The notes under the pieces are model-generated. The model worked only from the letters and a program-made list of their open reading frames with translations. It made no database searches and was not told the origin of the DNA. A stretch of DNA of 64,000 bases from Heterodera schachtii (lineage: Eukaryota; Nematoda; Chromadorea; Rhabditida; Heteroderidae): the NCBI GenBank assembly GCA_023374025.1, contig SIJG01000037.1:864211-928210 (forward strand), written 5' to 3'. Below are positions 36,241 through 48,399 of the stretch, piece after piece. Each line of letters begins with the position of its first letter. Within the stretch, counting starts at the first letter, position 1. Both the position numbers and the translations under genes were made by a program.

Positions 36241-39200
36241 AAATGGGCGGCTGTCATGTGGTGGATCAAGCTAATGATGAATCAAATGACCCATCACATC
36301 CATCCGGGAAGTCATCCCAAAACTGATCGCAGCAGCTGATCACATGATCGGTGTGGTGCATTTGTAATTTTGGGATGGGATTTTAAAATTTTCGAGAGCC
36401 GAGAGCCGGAAAAGGTCCTAATTGAGGAATGGCTCCAAGCCATGAGACTGAAAGCCGAGACAAAGGCACAGAAACTCTCGAGACCAATCTCGGCACCACA
36501 GAAACGGACACACTCTCGGACAGTTAATAAAAGTCTCTTGTGTAGGAGACCATAAATTATCAGGGGACTGATCAATGATTGATCGAATGCTTCGCCACAC
36601 TTCCATTTTTGGCTTCTCTCCTATCCCCATTTTGTGTGCTGTCCTAGTACCACACCCATTTTTTGCTGCTACTGCTTGGGAATGTTGTATTGATTCTGTG
36701 TTGTATTTATTCGTCGTCATTTTGGCGGGTGAGTGGGTCCATTTGACGTGCACCCGTACCCAACGCGTAATTATAAAAACTATGCATCCCCTGGGGGCAT
36801 ATAATTGTGCATGGAACTACAATAATTAATATTAGAATGATAAATATATGCACATAAATGTGTACGAATTGGATAACCCAGCGGAGTGAACTGATCAGCG
36901 CTGCTCATAGAGAGAGAGCGCGAAGGAGAGAGAATAGGGAGGACAGAGAAAGAGGGGAGAGAAAGGAGAAAAGTGATTTGATCAGCACTACTGATCAAAG
37001 GAGGGGGGACAGAGAGTAAAGGAGAGAGAGTGAAAAAAAATCTGATCAGTGCTGATCAGAGCGTGATGGAGGGGGAGAGAGGGGAAAAAAGTTGTCCAGA
37101 GAAAGAGGGGAAAGCTGGCGGAGTTAATTTAATCTGATCATTTCATCTAAAAGGATATGTGTGTTAATTAAACATTCTTTCCTGCTGTTGGCCAATCATA
37201 TGCTACTGGGAAATAAAAAATTTGTTTTATTCGGAGAAGTGATCTTTGATCATTAGGGCGAAAAAAAACAAAAATTTGGGTTTTATTATTGATAAATTCG
37301 ACGGCCACATTAAAAGAAAGATGTAATTAATTAATTAATTGGTTAAATTACTAATTATGTTCCACAATCATTTATCAAATATTAATGTGCTTTTGTTATT
37401 GGATTTTCGATCTATTAAACATATAACAAAACCGATTACATAAAAATAGACAGACAAAAAAGCGCGTGAGAAATGGGCCAAATTTTAATTGCCCAATTAA
37501 TTAAAACCCCCCAAAAAAAAAATTTTGTTTATTTCCCACAGGGGCATTAGACCGTTTAAAACAAATAGAGACGAATCATTTGAAAGTTTAAACGGGCCCC
37601 ATAAATAATAATACAAAAGTGTTGTTTCATGGTCCACCGATTGGGCTGAGAAATCTGAGAATTTTGGACGGGGGACGAAAGGACAAAATAAATAAACAAA
37701 TAAATAAAACGCCAAAAGGGCGCCATTTTCCGCCAAAACTTCGGTGAGAGAGCCCATTTGAAATTTTATTATGGATAAATATGGTAAATAAAGCGACAAA
37801 AACGTTGTCATGTGATCAGCAGCAGTGATAATTATTATTACGTTGGCGGCGGCGTCGTCGGCGGATGACCGACCGACCGCCGACTAATTACCCCCCATTA
37901 AAAAGTAATAAAACCGACGAGAAATTCAAAATGCAACGTGAAATGGGAGAAGATTTAAACATTTATTTTCATCATTAAGGCACTAAAAATTTCAAACGAA
38001 ATGTTTAAGAGTTACTGTGAAAATTAGAGCCAGGACGGGATCGGATCCCGCCAGGATTTTCCCGGGATCCCGACCACAACTTTTTCAAGGTTCCAGGCTC
38101 TAGTGAAAACTAAATTTCGACCAGGGCTTGCTGATGGGCCTAGGCCTGGTTTTTTCTTTTCAGAACCTAGATTTTCATGAGCATGGGATCCATGGTTTTT
38201 CTGGGCCTATATTTTTAGATTTTCTAGGGCTGTGTCCGGATCCAAGCATTTTTTTCCAGAAATTTGGGTTCAAACCCTGATTTTCTTCAGGATATCAATC
38301 ATATCAACATTTTCCATACCTAGAATCGACTAAATTTAGGCCTAAAAAATTCAACAAAAAAAAAACCGTCCCTTTAATGATGCCATGGCATTGGGCGTTA
38401 ATTTTTAGCCAAAATAAAAAATACATATAAATTAATTTTTTCCAATTTTTGCTGAAATGAAAAAAGCGACGGAATGCATCCGCCGAGCAGCAGGAGGACA
38501 CCCTTATAAATATACAAATGAGTCAGTGAATCACCATCACACAAATGGGGACGGACAGAATGTTTTAGTTTTTGCGGGTTGGCCAAATGGCAAAAGGCGA
38601 AAAAAATGAGTCACAGCGACGGCAAAAAAAAGGGCAAAACCAAAAACAAATATTATTATTATTATTTATTACAGATTTGTACCATCATAATGTTGTTGCT
38701 TGTAATCTGCTCTAGAATTATTGGAGATGATAAGAAAAAAATGTTGTTAATGAAGAAGAGTTCATTCCCACAAAAAAGTGCCAAATTTTAACAAAAAAAT
38801 CAAAAAAAAAATCAGGGGGATAAAATGAGAAAATTCATCCCACGGAAAAATTTGCTGTCAAAACAACTTGTACAAAAAACAACTCTGGTACAATGTTGTA
38901 CAAAAGGCAACTCAGGCAATTGCGTAGATTAGGCCTATGCTTTAGGCTTAGGCGCTAGGCATAGGCTTTGTTAGACCTAGATTTTCTTTGGGCCTCGATT
39001 CCCGAGTCTCGAACAATTATTCACCCTCGAGCTCGAACAGCCTTCTTGGAGAAGTCCGAATTGAAACACTGGTGAAAAAATTTTGATCAGGATGAGCTCT
39101 ACCAATCAACAGGCCTCGGGCTTCGGGAATTCAATCTCTGACGAAAATGTGAGGGTGGGGGAGGGGGACCGTTTAGGGTTTTCTGCTTAAGCCATCCCCC

Positions 39201-40859
39201 CCCCCCGGGTTTGAAGCCCAATTTATACCCAAAGGTGCCGCCCCCCTCTCGCCGCCCGCCAAATTCTGACACAAAAAGCAATGAAAAAGCATTTGGTGGA
39301 AGTGAAAACAAGATTTTGGTGGGCTGAGATTGGGCTGATTGCTTGTTGCTTAAATTAAAATTGAAAGTGTGTGTGTTTGGCGAGCAGATTAATCTCCCCC
39401 CCCCCCTCCTTGGGCGACGGCGGGGGGGGGGGGGGGGGGGAAGGAATTGAACGATGATCAAAGCATTGTAATGTGGTGGGATTTGATCAATGCGGAGAGA
39501 GAGTGGTGGGAACAGAGAGAGTGGACAGAGCGGAGTAAGTGCGAGAGAGTGAGTGAGTGGGAGAGAATGGGCAGTTTGAAGAGAGTAAGGTGGAGAGAGT
39601 AAGTAATTTGTAGAGGAAGAGGGGAAGAAAAGAATAAAATGGGCGGAGAATAGGCTAATTGAAGAGTGTGAGTGGGATAGAGTGGGCAATTTAGAGAGGG
39701 AGAGGAACAGAGTGAGTAAACGAAGAGAGAATGGGAAAATGAAGAGAGTGAGGGGAAGAGAGTGAGTAAAAGGAGAAGAGAATAGGAGGCTAATTGAAGA
39801 GAGTGAGGAGGGGGAGAGAGAGTAAATGGGGAGAGAATAGGCTAATTGAAGAGAGTGATGGAGAGAGAGAGAGAGTGTGAGTAAGTTGTGTTGGTCGCAG
39901 TTGGGGAAGAGGTGAGTGAGGGCTGTGGGGTCGGTTGTGTGGTTGAGGTTGAGGGTGAAGAAGGTGAGTGAGTGTGTGGGGTGCCGCCCGCCGTGTCCGT
40001 CGCCGGTCATTTTAATGGGCGGTCGAGGACGGCGCGGCGGAGGCGCCGGCGCCACTCGCCGCGGTCGTCGATTGAAATAATCGAAAGTGCAAATGATGAG
40101 TGTGCATTTGGGGCTAGCTAGCCCCATTTAAATATGCACAGGGACGGACTCCGTAAATAATGGCGGCGGTGATTTGTCAGTTGAACGCGGCGATCATTTG
40201 ACCATTGGCCAATCAGTAGTGAGTGGTGCTGTTCGAGAGTCTCGGTCTCGACTAAGGGAAAGTCTAGGGAATTTCTTTACTTTCGGTCTTGACTCCGGGG
40301 AAAGTCTCGGGATTTCTTTAATCTTGGTTTCGACTCGAAAAAAGTCTCGGGATGCTGTTTAGTGGGACGACTTGGCTACAACAAAATTCATCTAGAATGA
40401 AAATAAATGGGTTGATTGTTCCAATTTTTTTTAAATTTAAATTACAGTACCTGTGTCTGTCTATCTATACAGTACCACCCCTGTTTTAGCAATTTCGGCC
40501 CACAAAAGAATTTTTATTTTTTATTGTTCGGAATATGAATTTGGAAAAATATAAAAATATATAAGTCCGCCGGAGGGGAAATAAATCCATTTGAGAAACA
40601 AAGGAATGAATGCATGCATAATAAATGAAAGTGTATGTGAGGCGAGGACATTAAGCAAGGATTTGAAATTGGCATTGGCCAAATGAAAAAAAATAATAAA
40701 AATAAATCTGAAATTGACAGGCGAAAGACAACAAAACGCAAAAATTGGAAAGAAAGGACAAAGGAATGAAAATTATTTATGGGGGGAGAGAAACGGCAGA
40801 AAGTTGTAAATCTGTCAATCAAAATTGGACGAGGAAAGAAAACATGTTTTAATGGGACT
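36241..40859. other. No gene seen; repeats and low complexity
   Basis: Contains scattered TGATCA-rich DNA (about 36870-37260), GAGAGTGAGTG-type purine repeats (about 39490-39970), G runs near 39420 and TCTCGAG-type repeats at 36390-36550 and 40230-40350. The 342-codon minus frame at 39099-40127 is the complement of the purine repeat. Confidence 0.6.
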
Positions 40860-41790
40860 GACTGTTCGAGAGTTGAAAATTTTATTCACAAACGCGAGAG
40901 TCGGAGCTCAACAGCAGAGGGAGGGATGCAACGGAATTCCGTTTTTTGGGCGTCGGAATTTCATCCTCGAGAGTCGAGACCGATAATTAAGACCCGAGAG
41001 TCGAGACCAAAATGAACCCAAGAATAGAAGCCAAGAAATGAACGGAGAAAAAAACCCGAGAGTTGTGACCGATAATTAAGACCCAAGAGTCGAGACCAAA
41101 ATGAACCGAGAAAGGAACCCCCGAGAGTCGAGACCAAATGAACCTAAGAGTAGAGGCCAAGAAATAAACGGAGAAAAGAACCCGAGAGTCGAGACCGAAA
41201 TGAACCGACCGGAGAATCGAGACCGAAATGAACCGAGAAAAGAACCCAAGAATGGAGACCGAGAATTAGACCCGAGAGCAGAGGCCAAAAATGAACCGAG
41301 AAAAGCCCAAGAGTAGAGGCCAAAAAAAAAAATGAGAATCGAGACTAAAAATGAAGTCGAGAGTCGAGACCGAGAGTTAGCAGACCCGAGAGTATCCCAC
41401 TCCGAGACCTTATAATAAAGAATAGATCTATAAATATATATAATCGAGACCGAGAAAAAGAATTCCCGAGTCGAGACCAAAATGATCTCGAGCAGAGGCC
41501 AAAAAGGAGAAAAAAAGAGAGCCGAGACTAAAAATGGTCGAAACCGATAATTAAGGCCCGAGAGTCGAGACCAAATGAACCTAAGAGTGGAGGCCAAGAA
41601 ATGAACGGAGAAAAGAACCCGAGAGTCGAGACCGAGAATTAGACCCAAGAGTAGAGGCCAAAAAGAGAAAAAATGAGAGTCGAGACTAAAAATGAAGTCG
41701 AGAGTCGAGACCGAGAGTTAGCAGACCCGAGAGTATCCCACTCCGAGACCTTATAATAAAGAATAGATCTATAAATATATATATATATAT
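40860..41790. repeat. GAGAGTCGAGACC minisatellite with a ~345-bp higher-order repeat
   Basis: Irregular tandem units of the type CCGAGAGTCGAGACCAAAAT. A longer block ending GAGAGTTAGCAGACCCGAGA then TATCCCACTCCGAGACCTT and a TAAATATATATA tail occurs at about 41355-41443 and again at about 41699-41790. Shorter patches of the same motif are dispersed at 28110-28230, 29260-29430, 31990-32160, 33360, 33860-33960, 36390-36550, 40230-40350 and 42750-42960. Confidence 0.85.
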
Positions 41791-43498
41791 ATAGTTTAGG
41801 TGTTTTTTGTTTGTTTTTTCCAGTGGGGAACAGCAGGGAGAGGAAGAAAGGACACTTTTGTTCGTTTGTTGGCTTTCCATTTTGACCTTCGTGTGTTCTG
41901 TTTTGTGCTGTTCACAAAATCCACTCCCATCTCTTCCCTATGTTATCTCTGACCCTTTTTTATGCTTCATAAATTGGAGAAATACAATGGCTTTTGCGGA
42001 GAATGGGGAGGAAGACAGACACATAGAGAGATGGCAGACAGACAAAATAGTGTATGGAGGACGAGAAGCAGAGAGTTTCCCATCAATGGGAGGGCAGAGA
42101 GGCAAAATATGGGAGCGAAAAAGAGTTTAAGAGAGGGTACAGCAGAGAAACAGGTGAAAAAAATGGTGGAAATTTGCTGAGGGGAGAAAGAGAGAGAGAG
42201 AGAGGGAGAGAGAGAGGAGAGAGTGAGGGTGGGGAGAGAAAGGGGAGGGGAGAGAGAGAGAAAGGGGACACTTTGGCGTTGTGTTTAAAAAGTCTGTCCG
42301 CCCCATCGACCGCTCGTTTTAGAGGTCAACGACCGCTGCTGGACTTTGTGATTGATCGAAAATGTGCACAAATGATGCATATGTTTTATGTCCGGCGGGG
42401 AAGGGAAAGGAAATTGGATTTGCTATGGCATTTTTATTTTTTGGCATTGGGTGCCAAAGTACAGTCAGTCCGGAAATTTCATTTTTAAGTCCCGCTGCGG
42501 GACTGGCACAAACATTTTATGCGAAACATGACCCCGCTGAACTAATCCACAAAATCCGGCAATCCAGCAATTTCCAAAAAAAATACGGCATTTCAGGCAG
42601 GGACCCCAGCAAAATCCTGCGCCGTCCCCACGCCGAGCTCTAATTCCGAGTCCCAATGTTGACCCGTCTCAAAAAATATATAGTTTAAATTTATTTTAAA
42701 TTTTTAAAAATGTCTTTTTTCCCTATCGGTGCTTCACAGTCTTGAACATCAGTGATACTCGAGAGTATCGATCTCGTTTTTTCGGCATCAGTCTTCGAGA
42801 CTTTACGAGACGAGACCGAAACCTTTTTATACCCTTAATGATTGGGCTTTTGTTGGTAAACAAAATAATTATCATTTATTTTATTTAATAATGAATATTT
42901 GCGGTTACTTTTCTATGTATCGGCTTCGAGTCTCGGAAACTTTTCGGTCTCGAGCATCACTTTTGAACATTACTATTAATATCAATCTCAATATAACAAA
43001 TTAATGTTTAAATTAAAATTTACTTCCCAAAATAATAGAATCAAAAAATATTTGCCGTAAAACGGAAAAAATCCAATTTTAAAAGTCCATGGCCAAAAGA
43101 GACGGACGGAAATGGCCAAGGAAAGAAAATGGAAGTAAATAAATAAATAAAGTGCACTTTGTGAAAGCATTTGGCGCCGGCTTAATCCAAACAAATTGGA
43201 CATTTCTGTGTTCAGTGATGGATTTCAGAGAACAAATTGGCAATTTGGGGGGAAAATGCTAAAAAAAATGGGGGAAAAACAATTTAAAATTAAAGCGAAT
43301 GGAAAAGCGGCTGCAATTAACAATTTAAAAGTTGTCGGGCAATTGAAATTGAATTTATTTTTAAAATTCTAAACTTTTAAAGCCTTTGAATTTGCTAAAT
43401 TCGAGGAATTTTATCCAATGCATTTGGATTTATAAAATCCGACGAAATTTTTAAAATTTAAAATTTTGTTTCGCCTTTAAATTCGCAGCATTGGACGA
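41791..43498. other. No firm gene; one weak exon-like stretch
   Basis: A GA tract at about 42180-42270. A plus-strand open stretch (about 42491-42643) reads AGLAQTFYAKHDPAELIHKI then ...RDPSKILRRPHAEL; it looks protein-like but lacks a confirmed start or splice partner. Confidence 0.35.
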
Positions 43499-43619
43499 GT
43501 TCGCCTTGGCCGAACATTTGCAGAAAAGTGCCGGCTGTAACATGTGCCAACTGTTGATGATATGGTGCAATTGTCAAAATTTGCTCCCCCAGGGGCCGTG
43601 TTGTGTCTGTGCCAAATAA
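43499..43619 (+). CDS. Possible terminal exon, Cys-rich C-terminus
   Basis: After acceptor AAATTCGCAG the frame reads LDEFALAEHLQKSAGCNMCQ and ends with LPQGPCCVCAK and TAA (43617-43619), giving a Cys cluster CxxC, CxC, CCxxC. No partner exon was identified. The minus strand is also open here (PYHQQLAHVTAGTFLQMFGQ...), so the strand is uncertain. Family unknown. Confidence 0.25.
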
Positions 43620-44075
43620 TTTAAATTTTTCACAAAATTTTTGTTGTTTAATTTTCAAAAAATCACATATTTTTGGCCGGGTTCGAAGATCAAATTCTAA
43701 TGAGCCTTCTTCATTATTCATTGTTTAAAAAGCTTTGGAAAACACAGTTTTATTCGTCTGACTGAAATTTGTTGGAATTCAATTCAATTAAATTTGAATT
43801 AAAACACAAAAATTTGTGCCATATTTGCCGGAAATACACAAAGCTTTCGTGGCCCTATTTTTCAAGAACTCTCGAAGGAGGGGGGAGGGGCTTTATTACA
43901 GGGGACTCAAATTCGGCAAGCACAGTAATTGATTTCAAATTGTTGTGGATTTCGCGGTTTAAATGTAAATTGAGACAGAGAAGGGTGGTGGATGGGTGCT
44001 CCATTATCCCATGAATTTGAAGATTGGGAATAAATAACGGATTATTTGACCCTTCCCCTCCAAATGTGCCCATTT

Positions 44076-44222
44076 ATGGAGGAGGGGCATTTGGGTGGCA
44101 CAAAAGTGCCGAAAATGGACGACCCATTGCAGCAGCGGAGGGCGAAGGACGCCTTCTCAGTGGCCAAAGTGCCGAAGAACAGCCGAAAAGACCACAGAAT
44201 GAAATCCCAATGGGACTCCTAA
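44076..44222 (+). CDS. Possible 48-aa basic peptide
   Basis: ATG frame MEEGHLGGTKVPKMDDPLQQ, then RRAKDAFSVAKVPKNSRKDH, then RMKSQWDS and TAA. The composition is protein-like and basic, but there is no homology I recognise, and the plus-1 frame is open too. Treat as a candidate only. Confidence 0.25.
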   Translation: MEEGHLGGTKVPKMDDPLQQRRAKDAFSVAKVPKNSRKDHRMKSQWDS

Positions 44223-44964
44223 CAATGCAAATTGTGTTGGTGAGAAAAAAAAAATTATTTTCAAAGTGCCGAAATAATACATAAATAATTCATTTAAACA
44301 AATTTCCAAATTTTAAAATTGCCATAAAACGGTAAAACCACCGTTTTTGTGGCCTAAATTAATTGACTCGGCCTCTCATTTCAATAGTTTTAATTGGGAC
44401 AAGTTACAATGATGACGCAGCAAATATTTTCGCAGATTAATGTTCATTGATCGACGCAGCAATTCATTAGCGACATTTAACATTTATGGAACGAAAAACT
44501 GATCAAAATGCGAAAAAACTATTGGCCAAGCGCAATTTGAGGAAACGGAACAACAAATCTTGAAACAGTTAATCTACGAAAATTGGATAATCCCCGGATT
44601 TGTAATGGTTTTTAGAAAACCGAATTTGGAGCAAAAACGAACTGAAACATATTTTTCAAGTTGCAACAACCATCAATTAACGAAAACAGTAATTAAATCA
44701 TCAATAAGAGCTTCTTCATTCAAGGCAATTTATACAGATTCATCAACACCATTAATTAGGTAATAATAGCATACAGAACAACACACAATAATTATAATAC
44801 CATACACAACAGAGTAACCACAAGGAAATGAATATGAGCATCGAAAATGGCAGGCAAAAACAATACAATAATTATGCATAATTACACAGCAATTAAATAT
44901 GAAATCCATCCGATATCATCAATAACAATATGCCATCATCGTCCGTCCGTCCGCGGCGTTCCGT
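44223..44964. other. No gene seen
   Basis: AT-rich spacer downstream of the minus-strand membrane-protein gene; an open frame at 44560-44763 has no protein-like features. Confidence 0.5.
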
Positions 44965-45677
44965 TCAATGTTTCTGCATCAGCATGGCATATTTGCTTTC
45001 GGGGATTGTTGACGAAGACTTGTCTTTCGTTTTTGACGATGATGCCCTTGGTGGTTGTATGTCCGACTTGAGACTGTCCGGCATTTTGGTTTTGGTCGAA
45101 GAGGACGCCGACTTCCATAAAAGCATCTTGGACATCATAAATCCGCTCGGCTTCGACGAATATCCGCCGCCCTTTGACTTTTCGGTGTCGCTCAGTGACG
45201 CGGAGGGCCCATCAGTTGCAGAACGACGAACATATCGTTGACGAAGGCAGCACCACCACACGCAGCAAACAATGCCAATTGTGATGACCATGCTGAAAAT
45301 GAGGGAACAAATTGAAGACGGACAGACGGAGGAAAATGGCACGGCAAAAATCAGCAGACAAAACTCACCCAATTAAAACGGCGATGACAATGTTGGCCCA
45401 CATTGGGAGGAGTTTGAAGACACCAGTTTCTTTTTCTTTTTTTGGAGGTGGAAGAGACTTCGTCGTAGTCGTTGGAACTGTGCTGGACTTTGTAGGCATT
45501 GGACGTTTGCTGAAAAATGGGAAAATAAAAGACGACAAAATATGTAAGCAAAAAAAAAAAAAAGAGGCCAAATGCTTCCAATTCCGAAGCTTACCCATGG
45601 CAACAGTCGAAGCAGATCAAAATGAGGACAGAAAAGAGCAACAGACGGAGCACAATTTGTGGAACAGTGGAGGCCAT
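44965..45677 (-). CDS. Small type-I membrane protein, paralog 1
   Basis: Three exons (45595-45677, 45369-45509, 44965-45292) join in phases 2 and 2 to give 183 aa. Residues 1-28 (MASTVPQIVLRLLLFSVLIL ICFDCCHG) are a signal peptide. A short Ser/Thr/Pro/Lys-rich ectodomain follows (KSSTVPTTTTKSLPPPKKEK). A transmembrane helix (WANIVIAVLIGMVITIGIV) is interrupted by intron 2. It is followed by a Cys/Trp juxtamembrane patch (CCVWWCCLRQRYVRR) and a Ser/Lys-rich cytosolic tail ending MLMQKH. A TATA box lies ~50 bp upstream. Exon plan and intron phases match the genes at 47.3 and 63.1 kb. Function unknown. The Cys patch could be palmitoylated (inference). Confidence 0.75.
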
Positions 45678-45721
45678 CGTGGAAATTGTAAGCCAAATGA
45701 ATGGGAAATGAGGCGGTAAAG

Positions 45722-45735
45722 CAGCTTTTATAGTG
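45722..45735 (-). promoter_or_regulatory. TATA box of membrane-protein paralog 1
   Basis: Minus strand reads CACTATAAAAGCTG about 50 bases before the ATG at 45677. Confidence 0.6.
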
Positions 45736-46034
45736 ACGAGGATGGAAAATGTCACTTAAAAACGAAGCATTTAAAAAATTTGTTGGGAAATTTAAAAAGA
45801 TGCAAATCAATCAAAATAGCGCTTCACAACCGACGCAGCCTTTGCACAAGCTGCCAAAATGATCACTTCGCTGGCGTTTGTGCCGCTGGCGGATCTTTCA
45901 TCCGGCCGCAGAAAGCAAAGCGTTACCGTGAAGCGGACAGACGAATTTTGAGGATTCTGGAGCGCTACAATCAGGAAAAAGAGCAGCCGCAAATCGAAAA
46001 TGATCATCAATATTGCCAAAACCAAATTAATCGG

Positions 46035-46752
46035 GGCCAGGACGTTTTCGCGTGGCCGTTTTCGCGTGGCCGTTTTCGCGTGGCCGTTTTCGCGTGGGGC
46101 CCGTTTTCGCGTGGCCCGTTTTCGCGTGGGGTACGTTTTCGCGTGAGTGCCTGTTTAGGACTGAAATTGGTCGGATATGTGCCGAACATCCATTTTTCGA
46201 ATCCCGAACCCGAACTTGAACAATTTTCATAACTTTTTTTTTGTTTTTTCTTTCTTGCGGCTGGTCACCTTCTATAATAATTTGTCAGTTTGTTCGAATG
46301 TGCGTCAAACGGGAAAAATAAATGAAATTTTTATAAAAATTCATTAATTTAACAAAGGAACAAAATTCGGCCAATTCCGAATCCCTAACCCGAACTCGAA
46401 CAAAAAATCGAAAATTCAAAATATCAAATTTTCATTTTTATATTCGTATCTTTAGAATGACCATTTTTTGGCTTTGAAATAGTTTTTGTCAAAAGTTAAC
46501 AACACCGAAAACATTATAAACAATGTTTTAAGAGAAATAAAAAAATTTTTAAATTTAATTCTCGAAAAATGTTCGGGTTAGGGGTTCGGAATTGGTCGAA
46601 TTCACGATTTTGTGTCTAAAAATCGCATCCCTAGTAATGAAATTTTTAATATGCAACCACGCGAAAACGGCCACGCGAAAATGGCCCTCACGCGAAAACA
46701 GCCACGCGAAAACGGCCACGCGAAAACGGCCACGCGAAAACGACCCCGACCG
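46035..46752. mobile_element. Foldback element with CGTTTTCGCGTGGC tandem-repeat arms
   Basis: The left arm holds at least six copies of CGTTTTCGCGTGGC (about 46043-46145). The right arm holds the inverted copies (GCCACGCGAAAACG, about 46655-46745). AAATTAATCGG flanks both sides (46024-46034 and 46753-46763), giving an apparent 11-bp target duplication. The middle carries the core-B sequence in inverted orientation (CGAACATCCATTTTTCGAAT ... GGGGTTCGGAATTGGTCGAA). Confidence 0.8.
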
Positions 46753-46954
46753 AAATTAATCGGAATTTGATTAATGAAATGCTTAGGGGGATTTCGAGCA
46801 ATTACCAAATGGGTAAATGAAACTTTGTTAATTTTGTTAAAACTTTTCTTTATTTTCTATAAATTTTTGAATATTTCTTGTTGCCGATGTATCTGTGAAA
46901 ATGAAAATATAGCATACAGAAAACTTAATTAATCCATTTTACTCTATTAAAAAT

Positions 46955-47046
46955 TTCGAGACGCAACTGGCCCCTTAAGTACTAAGACGCAACTGGCTGC
47001 CAGACGCAATTGGCCCAAGACGCAACCGGCCGCAACTGACCCCTAC
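46955..47046. repeat. Single arm of AGACGCAACTGGCC repeats
   Basis: Four to five imperfect copies of AGACGCAACTGGCC ending CAACTGACCCCTACC. The terminal CAACTGACCCC string resembles the ends of the 51.5-kb arm (GAACTGACCCCC) and the 62.6-kb arm (CCAACTGACGGG). Confidence 0.6.
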
Positions 47047-47223
47047 CGAATTTACTTAATTCAAGGGAATAGAATATTTATATTCAGCGATCCCGAAAAA
47101 TCCTATATGATTCATCTACCGGCTTAAGATTTAAAAAATTGGATTTTCGTGGCTTCGTGGGTCAGCGAAATAAGTGACCGCTTAAAAAAGGCGTCAAAAT
47201 TTTATACGCAAAATTCTCTCCCC

Positions 47224-47234
47224 CATATAAAAGG
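47224..47234 (+). promoter_or_regulatory. TATA box of membrane-protein paralog 2
   Basis: CATATAAAAGG about 60 bases before the ATG. The same CCCCCATATAAAAG string precedes paralog 3. Confidence 0.65.
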
Positions 47235-47294
47235 CTTTCTCTGTGCTCACTTCGGTCATTTTTATTTTTATTTCAACTTCAACTACAACAACAA

Positions 47295-48399
47295 ATGATG
47301 CCGTCGCGTGCATTTTTCATCAAATTCAAATGGGAATTTGCCTTTGTCGCTTTTTTGCTGGTGCTCAGTGAATGCTTTTGCTCTGTTGACGCGCAACAAA
47401 TGGAAAAGTAAACAATTTTTTGACGGCAAAATGCCAAATTTTTTTTTTATTTTTTATTTTCAGCAAAAATGAGACGACAAACATCGCCAGCAGCAGGACG
47501 ACAACGACGCCGAGCGCACCATCGCATACGACTAAGGCAGGGCTTTTTGGTCTCGATGACGAACACACAACGCAGATGCTCATCGGGGGGTGCGTTTGTC
47601 CTTTTACCATCCGTCGTTGGGGAGACCATCAATGGGCGAAATTCGGCATGTTTGGGTCGTTGGGGGACCGACCCCTGACGAATGAGTGTTTTTGGAATGT
47701 CGACAATGGCACGAAATTCCGGCATTTTTGGGTCGTTGGGGGACCGACCCTGACGAATGAGTGTTTTTGGAATGTTGACAATGGCACGAAATTCCGGCAT
47801 TTTTTTGGTCGTTGGGGGACCGACTCTGGCGAATGAGGGTTTTTGGAATGTCGGCAATGGCACGAAATTCCGGCATTTTTGGGCCCCTGGCTTTCACTCA
47901 TCATTCCAGCAGCGCATTTAAATATGTAATTTCACATTTTCACCCATTTTTTTTCTGCAGCGGAGTGATTGCAGCAATCGTCCTGTTCATCGTTGTTGTG
48001 CTGATTGTGCGATGCTGCTGCTGCAAAAAACGCAAACGCCGCCACCACACTTCTGACGAGGAGGACCACAATGACCAGCATGAGGAGGAGGAGCATGGGA
48101 AAAACAAATCGCCGAGACCAAGCGGGCACAAATTGCCGAAACCCAGCGCGCACACATCGACGATCTCCGCCGTGCCAAGCGACTACAAAACGGACAAACG
48201 GCTGGGCGCAACAGATGCGGACGTGGAAGCGGAAGTGGTGCCGAAGACGAAGCCTGTTCCCAAAAAACCGAAGTCAAAACAAATCAAGCACAAATTGGCC
48301 AGTTTCTTTGGGTCCAGCAGCAGCACGACGAAACGGCCGAGCGCGGCGGAACATGGCGTTGAAGTGCCGGAAACGATTCGTGATGATGAAGATGCTTGA
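47295..48399 (+). CDS. Small type-I membrane protein, paralog 2
   Basis: Exons 47295-47407, 47464-47589 and 47961-48399 join in phases 2 and 2, giving 225 aa. A signal peptide (FAFVAFLLVLSECFCSVDA) is followed by a Thr/Ser-rich ectodomain without Cys (TTNIASSRTTTTPSAPSHTT). The transmembrane helix (GVIAAIVLFIVVVLIV) is entered at the exon 2/3 junction. Then come RCCCCKKRKRRHH, an acidic patch (SDEEDHNDQHEEEEHG) and a long Lys/Pro/Ser-rich cytosolic tail ending DDEDA. The layout equals that of paralog 1 with a longer tail, and the first two exons are near-identical to paralog 3. Surface display with possible O-glycosylation is inference. Intron 2 holds a 76-bp minisatellite. Confidence 0.8.
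47640..47890. repeat. 76-bp minisatellite in intron 2 of paralog 2
   Basis: GGTCGTTGGGGGACCGACC starts at about 47655, 47731 and 47807 (period 76). The unit continues through GACGAATGAGTGTTTTTGGA and GGCACGAAATTCCGGCATTT. Confidence 0.9.

Noticed and set aside
39099..40127. 342-codon open frame (minus)
   Set aside because: Complement of GAGAGTGAGTG-type simple repeat; no domain or splice structure.
41076..41648. 190-codon frame (minus)
   Set aside because: Translation of the GAGAGTCGAGACC minisatellite.
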